Assembly (NCBI RefSeq): GCF_042686195.1
Contig: NZ_JBHUOQ010000001.1
Span: 62,001-126,000 of the forward strand
DNA: 64,000 nucleotides
Source of the DNA: Corticicoccus populi
Lineage (GTDB): Bacteria; Bacillota; Bacilli; Staphylococcales; Salinicoccaceae
Direction: 5' to 3'
Below the pieces are notes generated by a model that saw only the letters and a list, made by a program, of their open reading frames with translations, was not told where the DNA came from and made no database searches. The stretch's first letter is position 1. The number at the start of each line of letters is the position of its first letter. Of the stretch, positions 24,765 through 33,753 are shown one piece after another. Made by a program: the position numbers and the translations under genes.

Positions 24765-26555
24765 ATGATTCAATTTCCAAAACCAGATTTAGAGCAGTTT
24801 TTTTATACGTACAGTATCCACCATTTTCAAGTGAGTCAAGATGAGAAGAAACTGGTATTTTCAACAAACTTAACAGGGAAGCGAAATTTATGGGCGCTTG
24901 ATTTAACTCAGGAGCATCCATATCCGTATCAATTTTCGAAAAAGGATGAATCGATTGGATTTATTGAGTTTGACCCGAATGGGAAATATGTTTTGACCAG
25001 CTTTGATTCTGATGGTGATGAGAATCATCAGATTTATGCACTGCCTGCAGCAGGCGGCGTGCCGCAGCCATTAATTACAGGGGATGAAAATGAAAAATAT
25101 ATATTCTCACACTTAAGTAAAGACGGAAATCGTATTTACTATAATACATCAGAAGGCAATCCGAATTTTTTAAATGTACGGCTTCGACATCTGGATACAG
25201 GTACCGATGAGCTGCTGAAAGAGGGCGCCGATGGTATGACACAGCTGGTTGCTGTGTCTGAGGACGAGAAGACTTTAGTGTATATTAAGATGTTCGCAAA
25301 CACATACAACAATATTTATATTCAAAAAGATGAAGAGGTGTATTTAACACCTGACCCTGAGAAGATTCATGTATCTGATGAACCGGTTTTCACGGATGAT
25401 GACACATTATATTTCCCGACGAATTATGATAGTGAGTATAATTATCTTGCCGAATACCGGATTAAAGAACAATCTTTTTCAAAAGTACTTGAAATAGAGA
25501 ATGAATCTATCACATCAGTCAGTTATGATAAAACGTCAAATGTATTGTATATTGTGACAGAAAGCGGTGTAGTGGATAAACTGTACCGGTACGGAATAAA
25601 GTCCCGTGAACTCAAAGAAATCACGAAACCTTTTGATATGATTGACCAGATTAAAGTTACAGAATCAGGATCTGTGTATATGCTTGGGTTATCTTCTGTG
25701 AAGCCTGCAAATATTTACCGCTTCACAGAAGAACATGAGTGGGAACAGCTGACAGACAACCGTGTACTCGGAGTATCCGGGGAAGATATGGTTGAACCTG
25801 AAACAGTGACATACCAGTCATTTGACGGTATGGAAATTGAATCTTTGTTTTTCCGTGCGAAACCTGAGAATGCGAATGGTTATACAGTATTCTGGCCGCA
25901 CGGCGGTCCACAGGCGGCAGAACAAAAGTTTTTCCGCGCAGTATTTCAATGTATTTTAAACAGAGGCTACCATATTTTTGCACCGAATTTCCGAGGAAGC
26001 ACGGGCTATGGTTCTTCATTTGTCAAACTGGTGGAGCAGGACTGGGGTTACGGGCCGAGGCTTGATAATGTAGAAGGGATTAAGTGGCTGTTTGATCAGG
26101 GGATTACTGATTCTGATCATCTGTTTTTAGTCGGCGGCAGCTACGGCGGATATATGTCACTCCTTCTCCATGGACGTCACCCGGAATATTTTAAAGCAGT
26201 GGTTGATATATTCGGTCCTTCGGATTTATTTACTTTTGTTGAATCGGTTCCGGATCACTGGAAACCGATTATGGAAAGATGGGTCGGGGACCCGGAACGT
26301 GATAAGGAACGGTTTGTCAGAGACTCTCCGGTCACATATCTTGATACAATGACTAAACCGATGCTTGTAATTCAAGGCGCAAAGGACCCGCGTGTCGTAA
26401 AGAAAGAGTCTGACCAGATTGTAGAAAAACTCCGGAATAAGGGCAGGGAAGTTGAGTATCTCGTACTTGAAGATGAAGGTCATGGTTTTTCAAAAACAGA
26501 TAATGAAATTAAAGTATATAAACAGATGCTGGAATTTTTAGAAAAGCATCAATAA
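24765..26555 (+). CDS. S9-family peptidase (acylaminoacyl/prolyl oligopeptidase type)
   Basis: 596 residues. An N-terminal beta-propeller (about residues 20-330) gates a C-terminal alpha/beta hydrolase. The nucleophile is in GGSYGGYM, the Asp is expected in IQGAKDPRV, the His is in DEGHGFSK. No signal peptide, so it works on peptides in the cytoplasm. ATG 24765 follows AAGGGG; the open frame extends back 10 codons. Ends at a bidirectional terminator shared with yidD. Confidence 0.88.
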   Translation: MIQFPKPDLEQFFYTYSIHHFQVSQDEKKLVFSTNLTGKRNLWALDLTQEHPYPYQFSKKDESIGFIEFDPNGKYVLTSFDSDGDENHQIYALPAAGGVPQPLITGDENEKYIFSHLSKDGNRIYYNTSEGNPNFLNVRLRHLDTGTDELLKEGADGMTQLVAVSEDEKTLVYIKMFANTYNNIYIQKDEEVYLTPDPEKIHVSDEPVFTDDDTLYFPTNYDSEYNYLAEYRIKEQSFSKVLEIENESITSVSYDKTSNVLYIVTESGVVDKLYRYGIKSRELKEITKPFDMIDQIKVTESGSVYMLGLSSVKPANIYRFTEEHEWEQLTDNRVLGVSGEDMVEPETVTYQSFDGMEIESLFFRAKPENANGYTVFWPHGGPQAAEQKFFRAVFQCILNRGYHIFAPNFRGSTGYGSSFVKLVEQDWGYGPRLDNVEGIKWLFDQGITDSDHLFLVGGSYGGYMSLLLHGRHPEYFKAVVDIFGPSDLFTFVESVPDHWKPIMERWVGDPERDKERFVRDSPVTYLDTMTKPMLVIQGAKDPRVVKKESDQIVEKLRNKGREVEYLVLEDEGHGFSKTDNEIKVYKQMLEFLEKHQ

Positions 26556-26557
26556 AT

Positions 26558-26602
26558 AAAAACATCAGCCGAATCCTTAATGGGATTTATGCTGATGTTT
26601 TT
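26558..26602. terminator. Bidirectional terminator between S9 peptidase and yidD
   Basis: AAAAACATCAGC pairs with GCTGATGTTTTT, with an inner ATCC/GGAT pair. It overlaps the last codons of yidD. Confidence 0.8.
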
Positions 26603-26840
26603 CATTGCTGTCATTGTAGTTTTTCGGGTTTAAAGGGACCGGATCATAGCCGCCTGGATGGAAGGGATGGCATTTTAAAATACGTTTAACTGCCATATAG
26701 CTGCCTTTAAGTGCACCATGTTCCTGGACGGCCTCAATGCCGTAGTTGCTGCAGGTCGGTTCAAATCTGCAGGAGGGCGGGAACATCGGTGATATATAAC
26801 GCTGGTAGAGCCTGAAGATTTTTATTACAATTCGTTTCAT
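26577..26840 (-). CDS. yidD: Membrane protein insertion efficiency factor YidD
   Basis: 87 residues with the family signature FRLYQRYISP, CRFEPTCSNYGIEA and KRILKCHPFHPGGYDPVP, with its conserved Cys residues. YidD sits at the inner face of the membrane and helps YidC/SpoIIIJ insert proteins. Start behind GAGGG. It is convergent to the peptidase and its terminator overlaps the end of the gene. Confidence 0.93.
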   Translation of the reverse strand: MKRIVIKIFRLYQRYISPMFPPSCRFEPTCSNYGIEAVQEHGALKGSYMAVKRILKCHPFHPGGYDPVPLNPKNYNDSNEKHQHKSH

Positions 26841-26915
26841 TAATAATCCCTCATCGTTTTTAATATGTATATCATATAGCGTATACTGAAGATAAGCAAA
26901 TTAGAGGTGTTGGAG

Positions 26916-27380
26916 ATGCGGGTATTTACAGACGAATACGGAATTAAAGTGACATTTACGAAATCACATATTAAAGAAACGAAACATATCCTGGCCATTC
27001 CTAAATTTAATCATCAATATTTGATGACACACCATAAAATTCGGGGGATTGAATTTCCAGGCGGTAAAGTGGAAGCGGGTGAATCGCTGGAAGAAGCAGT
27101 CCACCGTGAGGTCTTTGAAGAAACAGGGGGTGTTATTGAATCGCTCGCTTTTGTCGGGACATATACGGTTCATGGCAGTATGCCGTTCTCAAAGGCGGTG
27201 TACACGGTGCGGGTGAATGATTTTCATTTTAAGTGTGATTACATGGAAACATACGGCCCGGAACTGTTTGATGCTATTTCAAGTGTTCCAGAAGAAGAGC
27301 AGAGTCCATTGCTCCGGGATGAATGTATCCGTTATATATATGAAATGACTAAAGATGATGAAATTTTTACAAAACAATAA
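26916..27380 (+). CDS. ytkD: NUDIX nucleoside triphosphatase YtkD
   Basis: 154 residues. Nudix box GGKVEAGESLEEAVHREVFEETGG (G-x5-E-x7-REUxEExGU) near residues 50-73. The flanks (MRVFTDEYG, GIEFPGGK, VHGSMPFSKAVY) match YtkD, which hydrolyses oxidised and normal (deoxy)purine triphosphates. ATG 26916 follows AGAGGTG; GTG 26907 is part of that site. In Bacillus and staphylococci it lies beside pckA, as here. Confidence 0.85.
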   Translation: MRVFTDEYGIKVTFTKSHIKETKHILAIPKFNHQYLMTHHKIRGIEFPGGKVEAGESLEEAVHREVFEETGGVIESLAFVGTYTVHGSMPFSKAVYTVRVNDFHFKCDYMETYGPELFDAISSVPEEEQSPLLRDECIRYIYEMTKDDEIFTKQ

Positions 27381-27428
27381 ATGCCGATAAACCTGGTGGA
27401 CATCCACACAGATTTATCGGCATGTTTT
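27381..27428. terminator. Bidirectional terminator between ytkD and pckA
   Basis: ATGCCGATAAA and TTTATCGGCAT enclose an inner GTGGA/TCCAC pair; T-rich flanks. It reaches the pckA stop codon. Confidence 0.8.
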
Positions 27429-29004
27429 ATTTGAAGCCGCCGGCGTCAGCAATTTCTGCTGAATCATCACCAAATTTTTTGAAGTTTTCTATAAACATTT
27501 CTTTTAATTCATTGGCCTGCTGATCGTAAATACTGCCTTCCGACCATGTGTTTCTCGGCTGAAGAATTTCTGTCGGCACACCAGTCACTGCTGTCGGTAC
27601 ACTTAAATCAAATACCGGGTCTTTTTCGTATTCGCCGAGTTCCAAAGCACCGCTGATGGCATTTCGTACCATTGTACGTGTGTGTTTTAAATTCATTCTG
27701 CTGCCGACACCGTAAGCACCGCCGGTCCATCCGGTATTTACGAGGTAAACATTAACCTCGTGCTTATCAATCAGACGACCGAGCATTTTTGCGTAAACCG
27801 TCGGTTCAAGAGGCAGGAAGGGTGACCCGAAACATGAAGAGAATACCGGTTGTGGTGTAGTAACACCGCGTTCAGTACCTGCAAGCTTGGAAGTAAAGCC
27901 GCTCATGAAGTGATACATTGCCTGGTTTCTGTCGAGCTTACTGATTGGCGGCAGTACACCGAAGGCATCTGCCGTTAAAAATACAATCGTTTTGGCATGT
28001 CCTGCAACCGATGGGATACGGGCATTGTCGATATGGTGAAGCGGGTAGGCCGCTCGTGTATTTTCAGTTAAAGTACCGTCTTCATAGTCAGGTTCCCCCT
28101 GGTCGTTCAGTACAACATTTTCAAGAACGGAGCCGAATTTGATGGCACGGAAAATCTCAGGTTCTTTTTCTTCAGATAAATCAATAGTTTTTGCGTAGCA
28201 TCCGCCTTCAATATTGAAGACACCGTCATCATTCCATCCGTGCTCGTCATCACCGATTAATTCACGATAAGGGTCTGCGGACAATGTTGTTTTTCCGGTT
28301 CCGGAAAGCCCGAAAAACAAGGCAACATCTTTGTTTTCGCCGACATTGGCAGAGCAGTGCATGCTCATCACACCGTGTTCAGGGAGCAGGTAGTTCATGA
28401 TTGAGAAGATGGATTTTTTCATCTCTCCTGCGTATTCAGTGCCGCCGATTAAAATGATTTTCTTTTTCAGACTGACAATGATAAAAGCTTCAGACTTTGT
28501 GCCGTCTGTGTCAGGATCTGCTTTAAAAGTCGGAGCGGATACAATTCTGAACTGCGGGTCGATAGAGAGTGCTTCTTCACGTGTTTCAGGACGGATGAAT
28601 AAATTTCTGACAAACAGATTGTGCCAGCTGAATTCGTTAACGACCTGAAGATTTAATCGTGTTGATTCATCAGCACCGGCATAACCGTTAAAGACAAACA
28701 ACTCTTCTTTGTCATTTAAATGCTGAATCACTTTATCGTAAAGTGCGTCAAACACATCTTCAGATATTTCCTGGTTTACATCTCCCCAGTCTATTTTATG
28801 GGAAGAAACATCATCACGGACAACGAAACGGTCTTTCGGACTACGTCCTGTGTATTTTCCGGTCTCAGCTCGGAGAGCACCGGTTTCAGTGAGTCGGCCC
28901 TCACCACGGCGAAGTGAAGCGGTTACAAGTTGCGAAGTAGAAAGTTGATTGTGAGTCGAGTCTTTTGAAATAAGGTTTGAAATGAGTTCATCGTGATTGA
29001 CCAT
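27427..29004 (-). CDS. pckA: Phosphoenolpyruvate carboxykinase (ATP)
   Basis: 525 residues. P-loop GLSGTGKTTLS at about 232-242, substrate and metal sites in YTGRSPKDRF and IGDDEHGWND. It makes PEP from oxaloacetate, the first step of gluconeogenesis. GGAGG precedes ATG 29004; the longer frame from 29076 would cover the promoter. Two direct repeats upstream match the CcpN box, so it is probably repressed when sugar is present. Confidence 0.95.
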   Translation of the reverse strand: MVNHDELISNLISKDSTHNQLSTSQLVTASLRRGEGRLTETGALRAETGKYTGRSPKDRFVVRDDVSSHKIDWGDVNQEISEDVFDALYDKVIQHLNDKEELFVFNGYAGADESTRLNLQVVNEFSWHNLFVRNLFIRPETREEALSIDPQFRIVSAPTFKADPDTDGTKSEAFIIVSLKKKIILIGGTEYAGEMKKSIFSIMNYLLPEHGVMSMHCSANVGENKDVALFFGLSGTGKTTLSADPYRELIGDDEHGWNDDGVFNIEGGCYAKTIDLSEEKEPEIFRAIKFGSVLENVVLNDQGEPDYEDGTLTENTRAAYPLHHIDNARIPSVAGHAKTIVFLTADAFGVLPPISKLDRNQAMYHFMSGFTSKLAGTERGVTTPQPVFSSCFGSPFLPLEPTVYAKMLGRLIDKHEVNVYLVNTGWTGGAYGVGSRMNLKHTRTMVRNAISGALELGEYEKDPVFDLSVPTAVTGVPTEILQPRNTWSEGSIYDQQANELKEMFIENFKKFGDDSAEIADAGGFK

Positions 29005-29046
29005 ATGAATGCCTCCAAATATGTAGTATTGATTTCTTTGAGAAAT

Positions 29047-29077
29047 AGTATAACACATTAATAAATGATATAACACA
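29047..29077 (-). promoter_or_regulatory. CcpN-like boxes and -10 of pckA
   Basis: Minus strand TGTGTTATATC (29067-29077) and TGTGTTATACT (29047-29057), two direct repeats 20 bases apart. The second fits the B. subtilis CcpN consensus TRTGHYATAYW fully and includes the -10 TATACT with its TG extension; the first misses one base. CcpN represses pckA and gapB on glycolytic substrates in Bacillus. Confidence 0.65.
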
Positions 29078-29183
29078 ATAACAATAATTTAATTTAAAAA
29101 ATTTCTTGAAGATATATTTTTGATGAAGAAATCAGGTTGAAAAACCTATGAATACAGTATTTTTAAATTGATTTTTTCGTGTA

Positions 29184-29220
29184 ACAAAAAAGAATGGACG
29201 GAAATTTCCATCCATTCTTT
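29184..29220 (-). terminator. Terminator of the TetR-ABC operon
   Basis: AAAGAATGGA/TCCATTCTTT with an inner GGAA/TTCC and a T run on the minus strand. Confidence 0.8.
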
Positions 29221-29227
29221 ATAAAGG

Positions 29228-30832
29228 TTAGGCTAAATCACGTCTTTTGTACCCAATATAGCCAAGCAACATTAAGAAGATACTAATACCAGTAATAATT
29301 AAAAATGGTCCCCATTCAAATGAATCCAAAGGCACTCGGGGCAGAAAGCTTTGAACTGCTGTTTTCTCGACCCATTCAGGCAGATCAAGTATTCCCTGAA
29401 AGTAATCCAGAAAGAATGAGTAGACAAGGACGATATACACAAGTTTACCGAACTTTGGCAGCCATCCGAGAAGCAGTGAAGAGATGCCGGTGAAGAACAG
29501 AACAACCGGAAAGAAGTTCAGACCGGAATTTATGAAGTCGCTCAAACTGATTACAGATGTATTGTCCATGCTGCCTAAAGCAGTCAGACCAAGTCCTAAT
29601 GCAGATATCAGCGTACCGATAAAGCCGACTGTGACAGCGAGTCCTAAAGCAGTGAAGAACAGCTTCCCCCGGGATACTCTCGTGGCATAAATTTGACTCA
29701 AATGCTGTCGTGTTTCTTCATTGTATAATTTATTGACGATGACAATCGGCAGAATTGATACCAGACTGATTACCACTGCCATAATGGTACCGGTGAACGA
29801 CACTTCTATTGAGACACCTGTTGTTGTGAACATCTGCTGAATCATTGCGTTACTCTCAATAAAAGACTGCATATCGCCGTATATTGAACCATATGCTGCA
29901 CCGATGGCAATAAAACCAATCATCCATGAAATAATTACACTTCTGTTAATACGGAAAAACCAGCCGGGGACAGATAATAACATGCGGCTAGCCTGAGGAT
30001 GTCCGGCACGCTCCGGCAGATAACCTGCACCCATATCCCGGTATCCTTCAAGTGTAAAAGCAATGACGGATACTATAATCAAAAATGCAGCAGTGTAGAT
30101 GAGCGGCATGACGTTATTCTCAGTAAAAGGGAAGGTTAAATATGTCCAGCCCATCGGGTTGAGCATGGATAAGTCCGTATTCACTGTATCAGTCCCGGCG
30201 CGTATGATATACATCAGTCCGATGATACCAAGTGTTAAGCCTGAAGCACCTGATGACGACGGCATAAGCTGACTCGCAGCTAAAGCAATCACGGCACCAA
30301 TCAGTCCGGCAGCACCGATGGATGTACCGAAAATGACTGTCCCTGATACTGAAAAACCGTCTGCATTAAAACTCATCATTATCACAGAAATGACTGCAGC
30401 AAGTATGATATTGATTAATGTTACTTCCAGTAACACTGCAAGTGAATTCGCCTGACGTCCGACTTGAAATGAACGGACGAGTTCAGTTAAACCGAGATCT
30501 TCTTCTTTTCGTGTATGACTGACCACATGAAGGGCAGAGATAATCATTGCCACAACACCGCAGAAGAGAAGCATTTCATGAGTGTACATTGCACCGACTG
30601 TATATTCAGCAGCAGAATCCACGGGTGTCGGTCCGACCATAGCGGTCATTGCGGGGTTCTGCATCGTCTCATACATCCCAGTCAGCCCTTGTCCTTTTGC
30701 TATCTCTTCAAAAGCAGGAACAAAGACAGCAGAAAACAGTCCCAGTCCGGTAATCCAGAATATTATCTTTTTCCAGTCACGCTTTAAATACTGGAGAAAC
30801 AGTGTGCCTGAGCGTGCAAAGTTTTCTTTCAA
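29228..30832 (-). CDS. ABC-2 type permease, drug-export type
   Basis: 534 residues with about 12 membrane helices in two similar halves (a first block up to ~290, a second from WFFRINRSVIISW on), as in fused ABC-2 permeases of the TnrB/antibiotic-exporter type. It begins at TTG 30832 after AAAGGATG, 26 bases behind the ATPase gene, and works with it. Controlled by the TetR regulator at the head of the operon. Substrate unknown. Confidence 0.85.
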   Translation of the reverse strand: MKENFARSGTLFLQYLKRDWKKIIFWITGLGLFSAVFVPAFEEIAKGQGLTGMYETMQNPAMTAMVGPTPVDSAAEYTVGAMYTHEMLLFCGVVAMIISALHVVSHTRKEEDLGLTELVRSFQVGRQANSLAVLLEVTLINIILAAVISVIMMSFNADGFSVSGTVIFGTSIGAAGLIGAVIALAASQLMPSSSGASGLTLGIIGLMYIIRAGTDTVNTDLSMLNPMGWTYLTFPFTENNVMPLIYTAAFLIIVSVIAFTLEGYRDMGAGYLPERAGHPQASRMLLSVPGWFFRINRSVIISWMIGFIAIGAAYGSIYGDMQSFIESNAMIQQMFTTTGVSIEVSFTGTIMAVVISLVSILPIVIVNKLYNEETRQHLSQIYATRVSRGKLFFTALGLAVTVGFIGTLISALGLGLTALGSMDNTSVISLSDFINSGLNFFPVVLFFTGISSLLLGWLPKFGKLVYIVLVYSFFLDYFQGILDLPEWVEKTAVQSFLPRVPLDSFEWGPFLIITGISIFLMLLGYIGYKRRDLA

Positions 30833-30858
30833 AATACTCGCATCCTTTCCAGATGAAA

Positions 30859-31743
30859 CTATCCTTTATAATGACGCATGAACAAGTCTTCAAGTGTCGG
30901 CGGTGCAGATTCAAAAGTAGTAACACCCAGTTTACTCACTTCAGACAGAATATGATTTAAATGTTCAGGTTCTGCAGAAAATACCGCATGGTTATCTTTT
31001 AAATGAAAATCAAATACCCCTTTAACATCTTTTAATTTTGATACATCATTCTCTGTTTGAATCGTAATAGTGGAGCGGCTTAGATGTCTTAATTCATCAA
31101 GTGTTCCTGATTCAACGATTTCACCCTGCCTGATAATGACAACTCTGTCTGCCAGACGCTCGACTTCGCTTAATATGTGGGATGAGAGAATAATGGACTT
31201 TCCTTCTGATTTTAACCGTTCCACTTCCTCTTGAAATATCGATTCCATGAGCGGGTCAAGTCCTGATGTCGGCTCATCGAAAATATATAAATCAGAATTC
31301 ACAGAGAGAGATGCAATCAGCCCGACTTTTTGGCGGTTTCCTTTCGAATAGCCTTTTGCTTTTTTTCTTGGATCGAGTTCAAAGCGTTCAATCAGACGGT
31401 CGCGCTTTTCTTTACTGCCGCTGCCGTGAAGTTTAATGAATAAGTCAATAATCTCACCGCCGGATAAATTACCCCATAAGGCAACATCCCCCGGAACATA
31501 GGAAATCCGCTTATGAATTTCAAGGCTGTCTTTCCACACATCTTTACCGAATATTTGTGCGTCTCCGCCGTTCTTTTTTATAATACCGAGTAAAATTCTG
31601 ATTGTTGTTGATTTTCCGGAACCGTTGGGACCGATAAAACCGACCACCTCACCGGGATAAACTGAAAAGGTGACATCACTTAACGCCTGGAATTTACCGA
31701 ACTTTTTTTGTAAGCCTTCAATTTTAACCATTTCGTTCATCAT
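30859..31743 (-). CDS. ABC transporter ATP-binding protein
   Basis: 294 residues. Walker A GPNGSGKST near residue 38-46, signature SKGNRQKVG (a degenerate LSGGQ, usual in this subfamily), Walker B LYIFDEPTSGLDP, and H-loop LSSHILSE. The C-terminal ~75 residues are the regulatory extension found in drug exporters of the DrrA/CcmA type. Start after AAAGGAAG. Pairs with the permease that follows. Confidence 0.9.
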   Translation of the reverse strand: MMNEMVKIEGLQKKFGKFQALSDVTFSVYPGEVVGFIGPNGSGKSTTIRILLGIIKKNGGDAQIFGKDVWKDSLEIHKRISYVPGDVALWGNLSGGEIIDLFIKLHGSGSKEKRDRLIERFELDPRKKAKGYSKGNRQKVGLIASLSVNSDLYIFDEPTSGLDPLMESIFQEEVERLKSEGKSIILSSHILSEVERLADRVVIIRQGEIVESGTLDELRHLSRSTITIQTENDVSKLKDVKGVFDFHLKDNHAVFSAEPEHLNHILSEVSKLGVTTFESAPPTLEDLFMRHYKG

Positions 31744-31773
31744 AATGACTTCCTTTCAAATAATATGAGTGTT

Positions 31774-32394
31774 TTATTTATAAAAACTGTACTTTAATAT
31801 TTCTGCGTATTCCTGCCAATCGTTTAAAAGGGCACCTCCGAAATCAGTAACAGATTCAAAAGATTCTATCTGCGGCATATATTTATCAGCAAAACCGAAC
31901 ATCGTCCATGTTAAAATTTCGATTGCTTTTTGAACATCAATCTCTTTTTTAAACAATGAATAATCAATATCATCGTACAGGCTGTTTAAACCGCGGATAT
32001 AAGTATCATTGATTTTGTCATTAATTATATTTTTGACCTCGGCTGATTCTTCACTTATAGAATTGGTCAGAAAATCAAAGGCATAGGGAAACTGTTTTTG
32101 AGTTTTTAATTTCTCTACACCGATATTTTCAAGACGTTTAAACAAATCAGGCTCTGACTTGTCAATTTGATTGTAAAACTGCTCAACAACTTCGATACTG
32201 TAATCAAGCAGGAAAATGTACAATCCTTTTTTACTGCCGAAATAATTGAACAATGAGCCTTTTGAAATATTGGCTGCTTTTGTAATAACGTTGGTTGATG
32301 CAGATTCATAACCATTTTCACTGAATTCTTTTAGTGACACATTAATAATTTCAGTTTTTTTATTATCATCTACTTTATTAAAATTTTTATACAT
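31774..32394 (-). CDS. TetR-family regulator of the ABC exporter
   Basis: 206 residues. The helix-turn-helix (residues ~13-55) reads IINVSLKEFSENGYESASTNVI, then ISKGSLFNYFGSKKGLY, the usual TetR pattern; the rest is a helical ligand domain. ATG 32394 follows GAGG; earlier ATGs in the frame would overlap the operator and promoter. Two palindromes TTGACC-N5-GGTCAA flank its own -10, so it should repress itself and the exporter genes until a ligand binds. Confidence 0.88.
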   Translation of the reverse strand: MYKNFNKVDDNKKTEIINVSLKEFSENGYESASTNVITKAANISKGSLFNYFGSKKGLYIFLLDYSIEVVEQFYNQIDKSEPDLFKRLENIGVEKLKTQKQFPYAFDFLTNSISEESAEVKNIINDKINDTYIRGLNSLYDDIDYSLFKKEIDVQKAIEILTWTMFGFADKYMPQIESFESVTDFGGALLNDWQEYAEILKYSFYK

Positions 32395-32413
32395 TTCAAT
32401 CATCCTCACTTCT

Positions 32414-32463
32414 TTGACCACTATGGTCAACTTCATTATAGTTCTAGTGACCGGTGTGGTCAA
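32414..32463 (-). promoter_or_regulatory. TetR operon promoter with two operators
   Basis: Minus strand TTGACC, 17 bases, TATAAT (32435-32463). Operator 1, TGACC-GGTGT-GGTCA (32448-32462), covers the -35. Operator 2, TTGACC-ACTAT-GGTCAA (32414-32430), covers the transcript start. Both are perfect inverted repeats of the same half-site. Confidence 0.8.
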
Positions 32464-32554
32464 GTGATTTTCTAAAACTGCTGGAAATACTTGATTATAT
32501 GAAAAATTTATTATACGAATGTCTCATTTATTAGGATGGCTTCAATCTGCGTCC

Positions 32555-32583
32555 TTTATTTAGAATGTAAAATGTTATATAAT
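32555..32583 (+). promoter_or_regulatory. Promoter of the putative GNAT toxin-antitoxin pair
   Basis: TTTATT, 17 bases, TATAAT. The -10 is consensus, the -35 is weak. It is 36 bases before the small first gene. Confidence 0.5.
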
Positions 32584-32618
32584 AAATTTACTATTTAAAT
32601 GGAAAGGAGATGCCGCCA

Positions 32619-32786
32619 ATGGCTACATCTACAATCACCAGAAAGATTACGATCAATGAATATGAAGCTAGGCAAATTGCAGAAAGTGAAGCGTACGCTG
32701 TGAAAAAATCATCTGTAAAAATGGCAACTTCAAAACAACGAAAAACGTTAATTGATTCAATCAGAAGGGGTAAGCATAATAAGTGA
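32619..32786 (+). CDS. 55-residue basic protein, possible antitoxin
   Basis: ATG 32619 follows GGAAAGGAG with good spacing. The product starts MATSTITRKITINEYEARQI and ends in a Lys/Arg-rich tail (RKTLIDSIRRGKHNK). Its stop codon overlaps the GTG start of the GNAT-like gene by four bases, so the two are translated together. Size, charge and coupling fit a DNA-binding antitoxin, but no known family is recognised. Confidence 0.65.
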   Translation: MATSTITRKITINEYEARQIAESEAYAVKKSSVKMATSKQRKTLIDSIRRGKHNK

Positions 32787-33349
32787 ATCTGATTATAGAA
32801 TCTCTCGAAGCATTAATACAGGATGGTCTGACTAAAGAAGAGTTTCACACTTTAGTTGAAAATTTTAAATGTGATTTTAATGAAGATGTTGAGTATTTTT
32901 TATTGGAAAAAGCTTATAGCAGTTGTGTTGCGAGTCAGTCCAGAACTTTTTTAGTGAGAGACGAGGAGAAGTTGAATGAGATATTAGGATATTTTACGTT
33001 ATCCCACAAAACAATTTCTTTTAATAGTGAAGTCTCTGCAAATGAGAGGAAAAAACTTACCGGTTCAAAACAAAGTGATGGGTTGTCAGGAATATTAATT
33101 GCTCAACTCGGTAAGAATACCAATGCAAGTGTTAACATCAAAGGGATGCTCTTATTAAATGAAGCAGAGAATTTATGTAATCAAATTTTCGAGACGATAG
33201 CTTTAAGAGTAGTAATACTTGAACATGATGATGTGGAAGAATTACATCGTTTCTACGGGGAGAATCATTATAAAATCCTGGATAAAGCTTCTGATAAGAA
33301 TAATCATCTGTTTCTTAGGTATAAAAGGCTAGATAGAAATTTAAATTAA
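32783..33349 (+). CDS. GNAT-fold protein, possible acetyltransferase toxin
   Basis: 188 residues. Helical N-terminal part, then a GNAT-like core: ILGYFTLSHKTI (strand 4 before the acetyl-CoA site), GILIAQLGKN, and near the end VVILEHDD, LHRFYGENHYKIL, the usual closing strand-helix of GNATs. The expected R/Q-x-x-G-x-G motif is not clear. GTG 32783 follows AAGGGG in the gene before it. GNAT toxins such as AtaT/TacT acetylate aminoacyl-tRNA and pair with a small upstream antitoxin; this pair has the same layout. Function is inferred. Confidence 0.6.
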   Translation: MNLIIESLEALIQDGLTKEEFHTLVENFKCDFNEDVEYFLLEKAYSSCVASQSRTFLVRDEEKLNEILGYFTLSHKTISFNSEVSANERKKLTGSKQSDGLSGILIAQLGKNTNASVNIKGMLLLNEAENLCNQIFETIALRVVILEHDDVEELHRFYGENHYKILDKASDKNNHLFLRYKRLDRNLN

Positions 33350-33510
33350 GGTATCCTGTCATAACAACAAAGGACGACAGAGAATTCAGTGATTCAAATA
33401 GCTTTCTCGAAAATTAATGACTTTTACTTTAAGAACAGCGACTATACAAATAAAATCTAGTAAACTGCTAGGATTAAATAATATGAATCATGAAAACCAC
33501 ATGCTTGGTC

Positions 33511-33539
33511 TTGATTTGGTTTTGTGAATCTAGTATATT
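33511..33539 (+). promoter_or_regulatory. Promoter of the metK leader
   Basis: TTGATT, 17 bases, TATATT, about 17 bases before the riboswitch P1 stem. Confidence 0.6.
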
Positions 33540-33555
33540 ATTAAATAAGTTATCT

Positions 33556-33711
33556 CTTATCAAGAGTCGGTGGAGGGAACATACCCTATGAAGCCCAGCA
33601 ACCTCTTTATTAGTTTTTGTGAAGAAAGGTGCTAAAGGATGCAGAGTATTCTGAGCGATAAGGGGAAGAGCGGAGCCTTTTCTCTTTTTGATGAGAAAAG
33701 GTTTTATTTTT
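33556..33711 (+). ncRNA. SAM-I (S-box) riboswitch with terminator
   Basis: P1 CTTATC (33556) pairs with GATAAG (33657). Inside are the S-box landmarks AAGAG, GGTGGAGGGA, TGAAGCCCAGCAACC and AAGGTGCTAA. A terminator follows: CCTTTTCTC/GAGAAAAGG (33676-33701) and a T run. High SAM should stabilise the aptamer and stop transcription before metK. The 160 bases between 33350 and 33510 hold no gene. Confidence 0.93.
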
Positions 33712-33753
33712 GTCGTTAGGAGATAGCTAATATACTTTTAAAGGAGCTTATTT

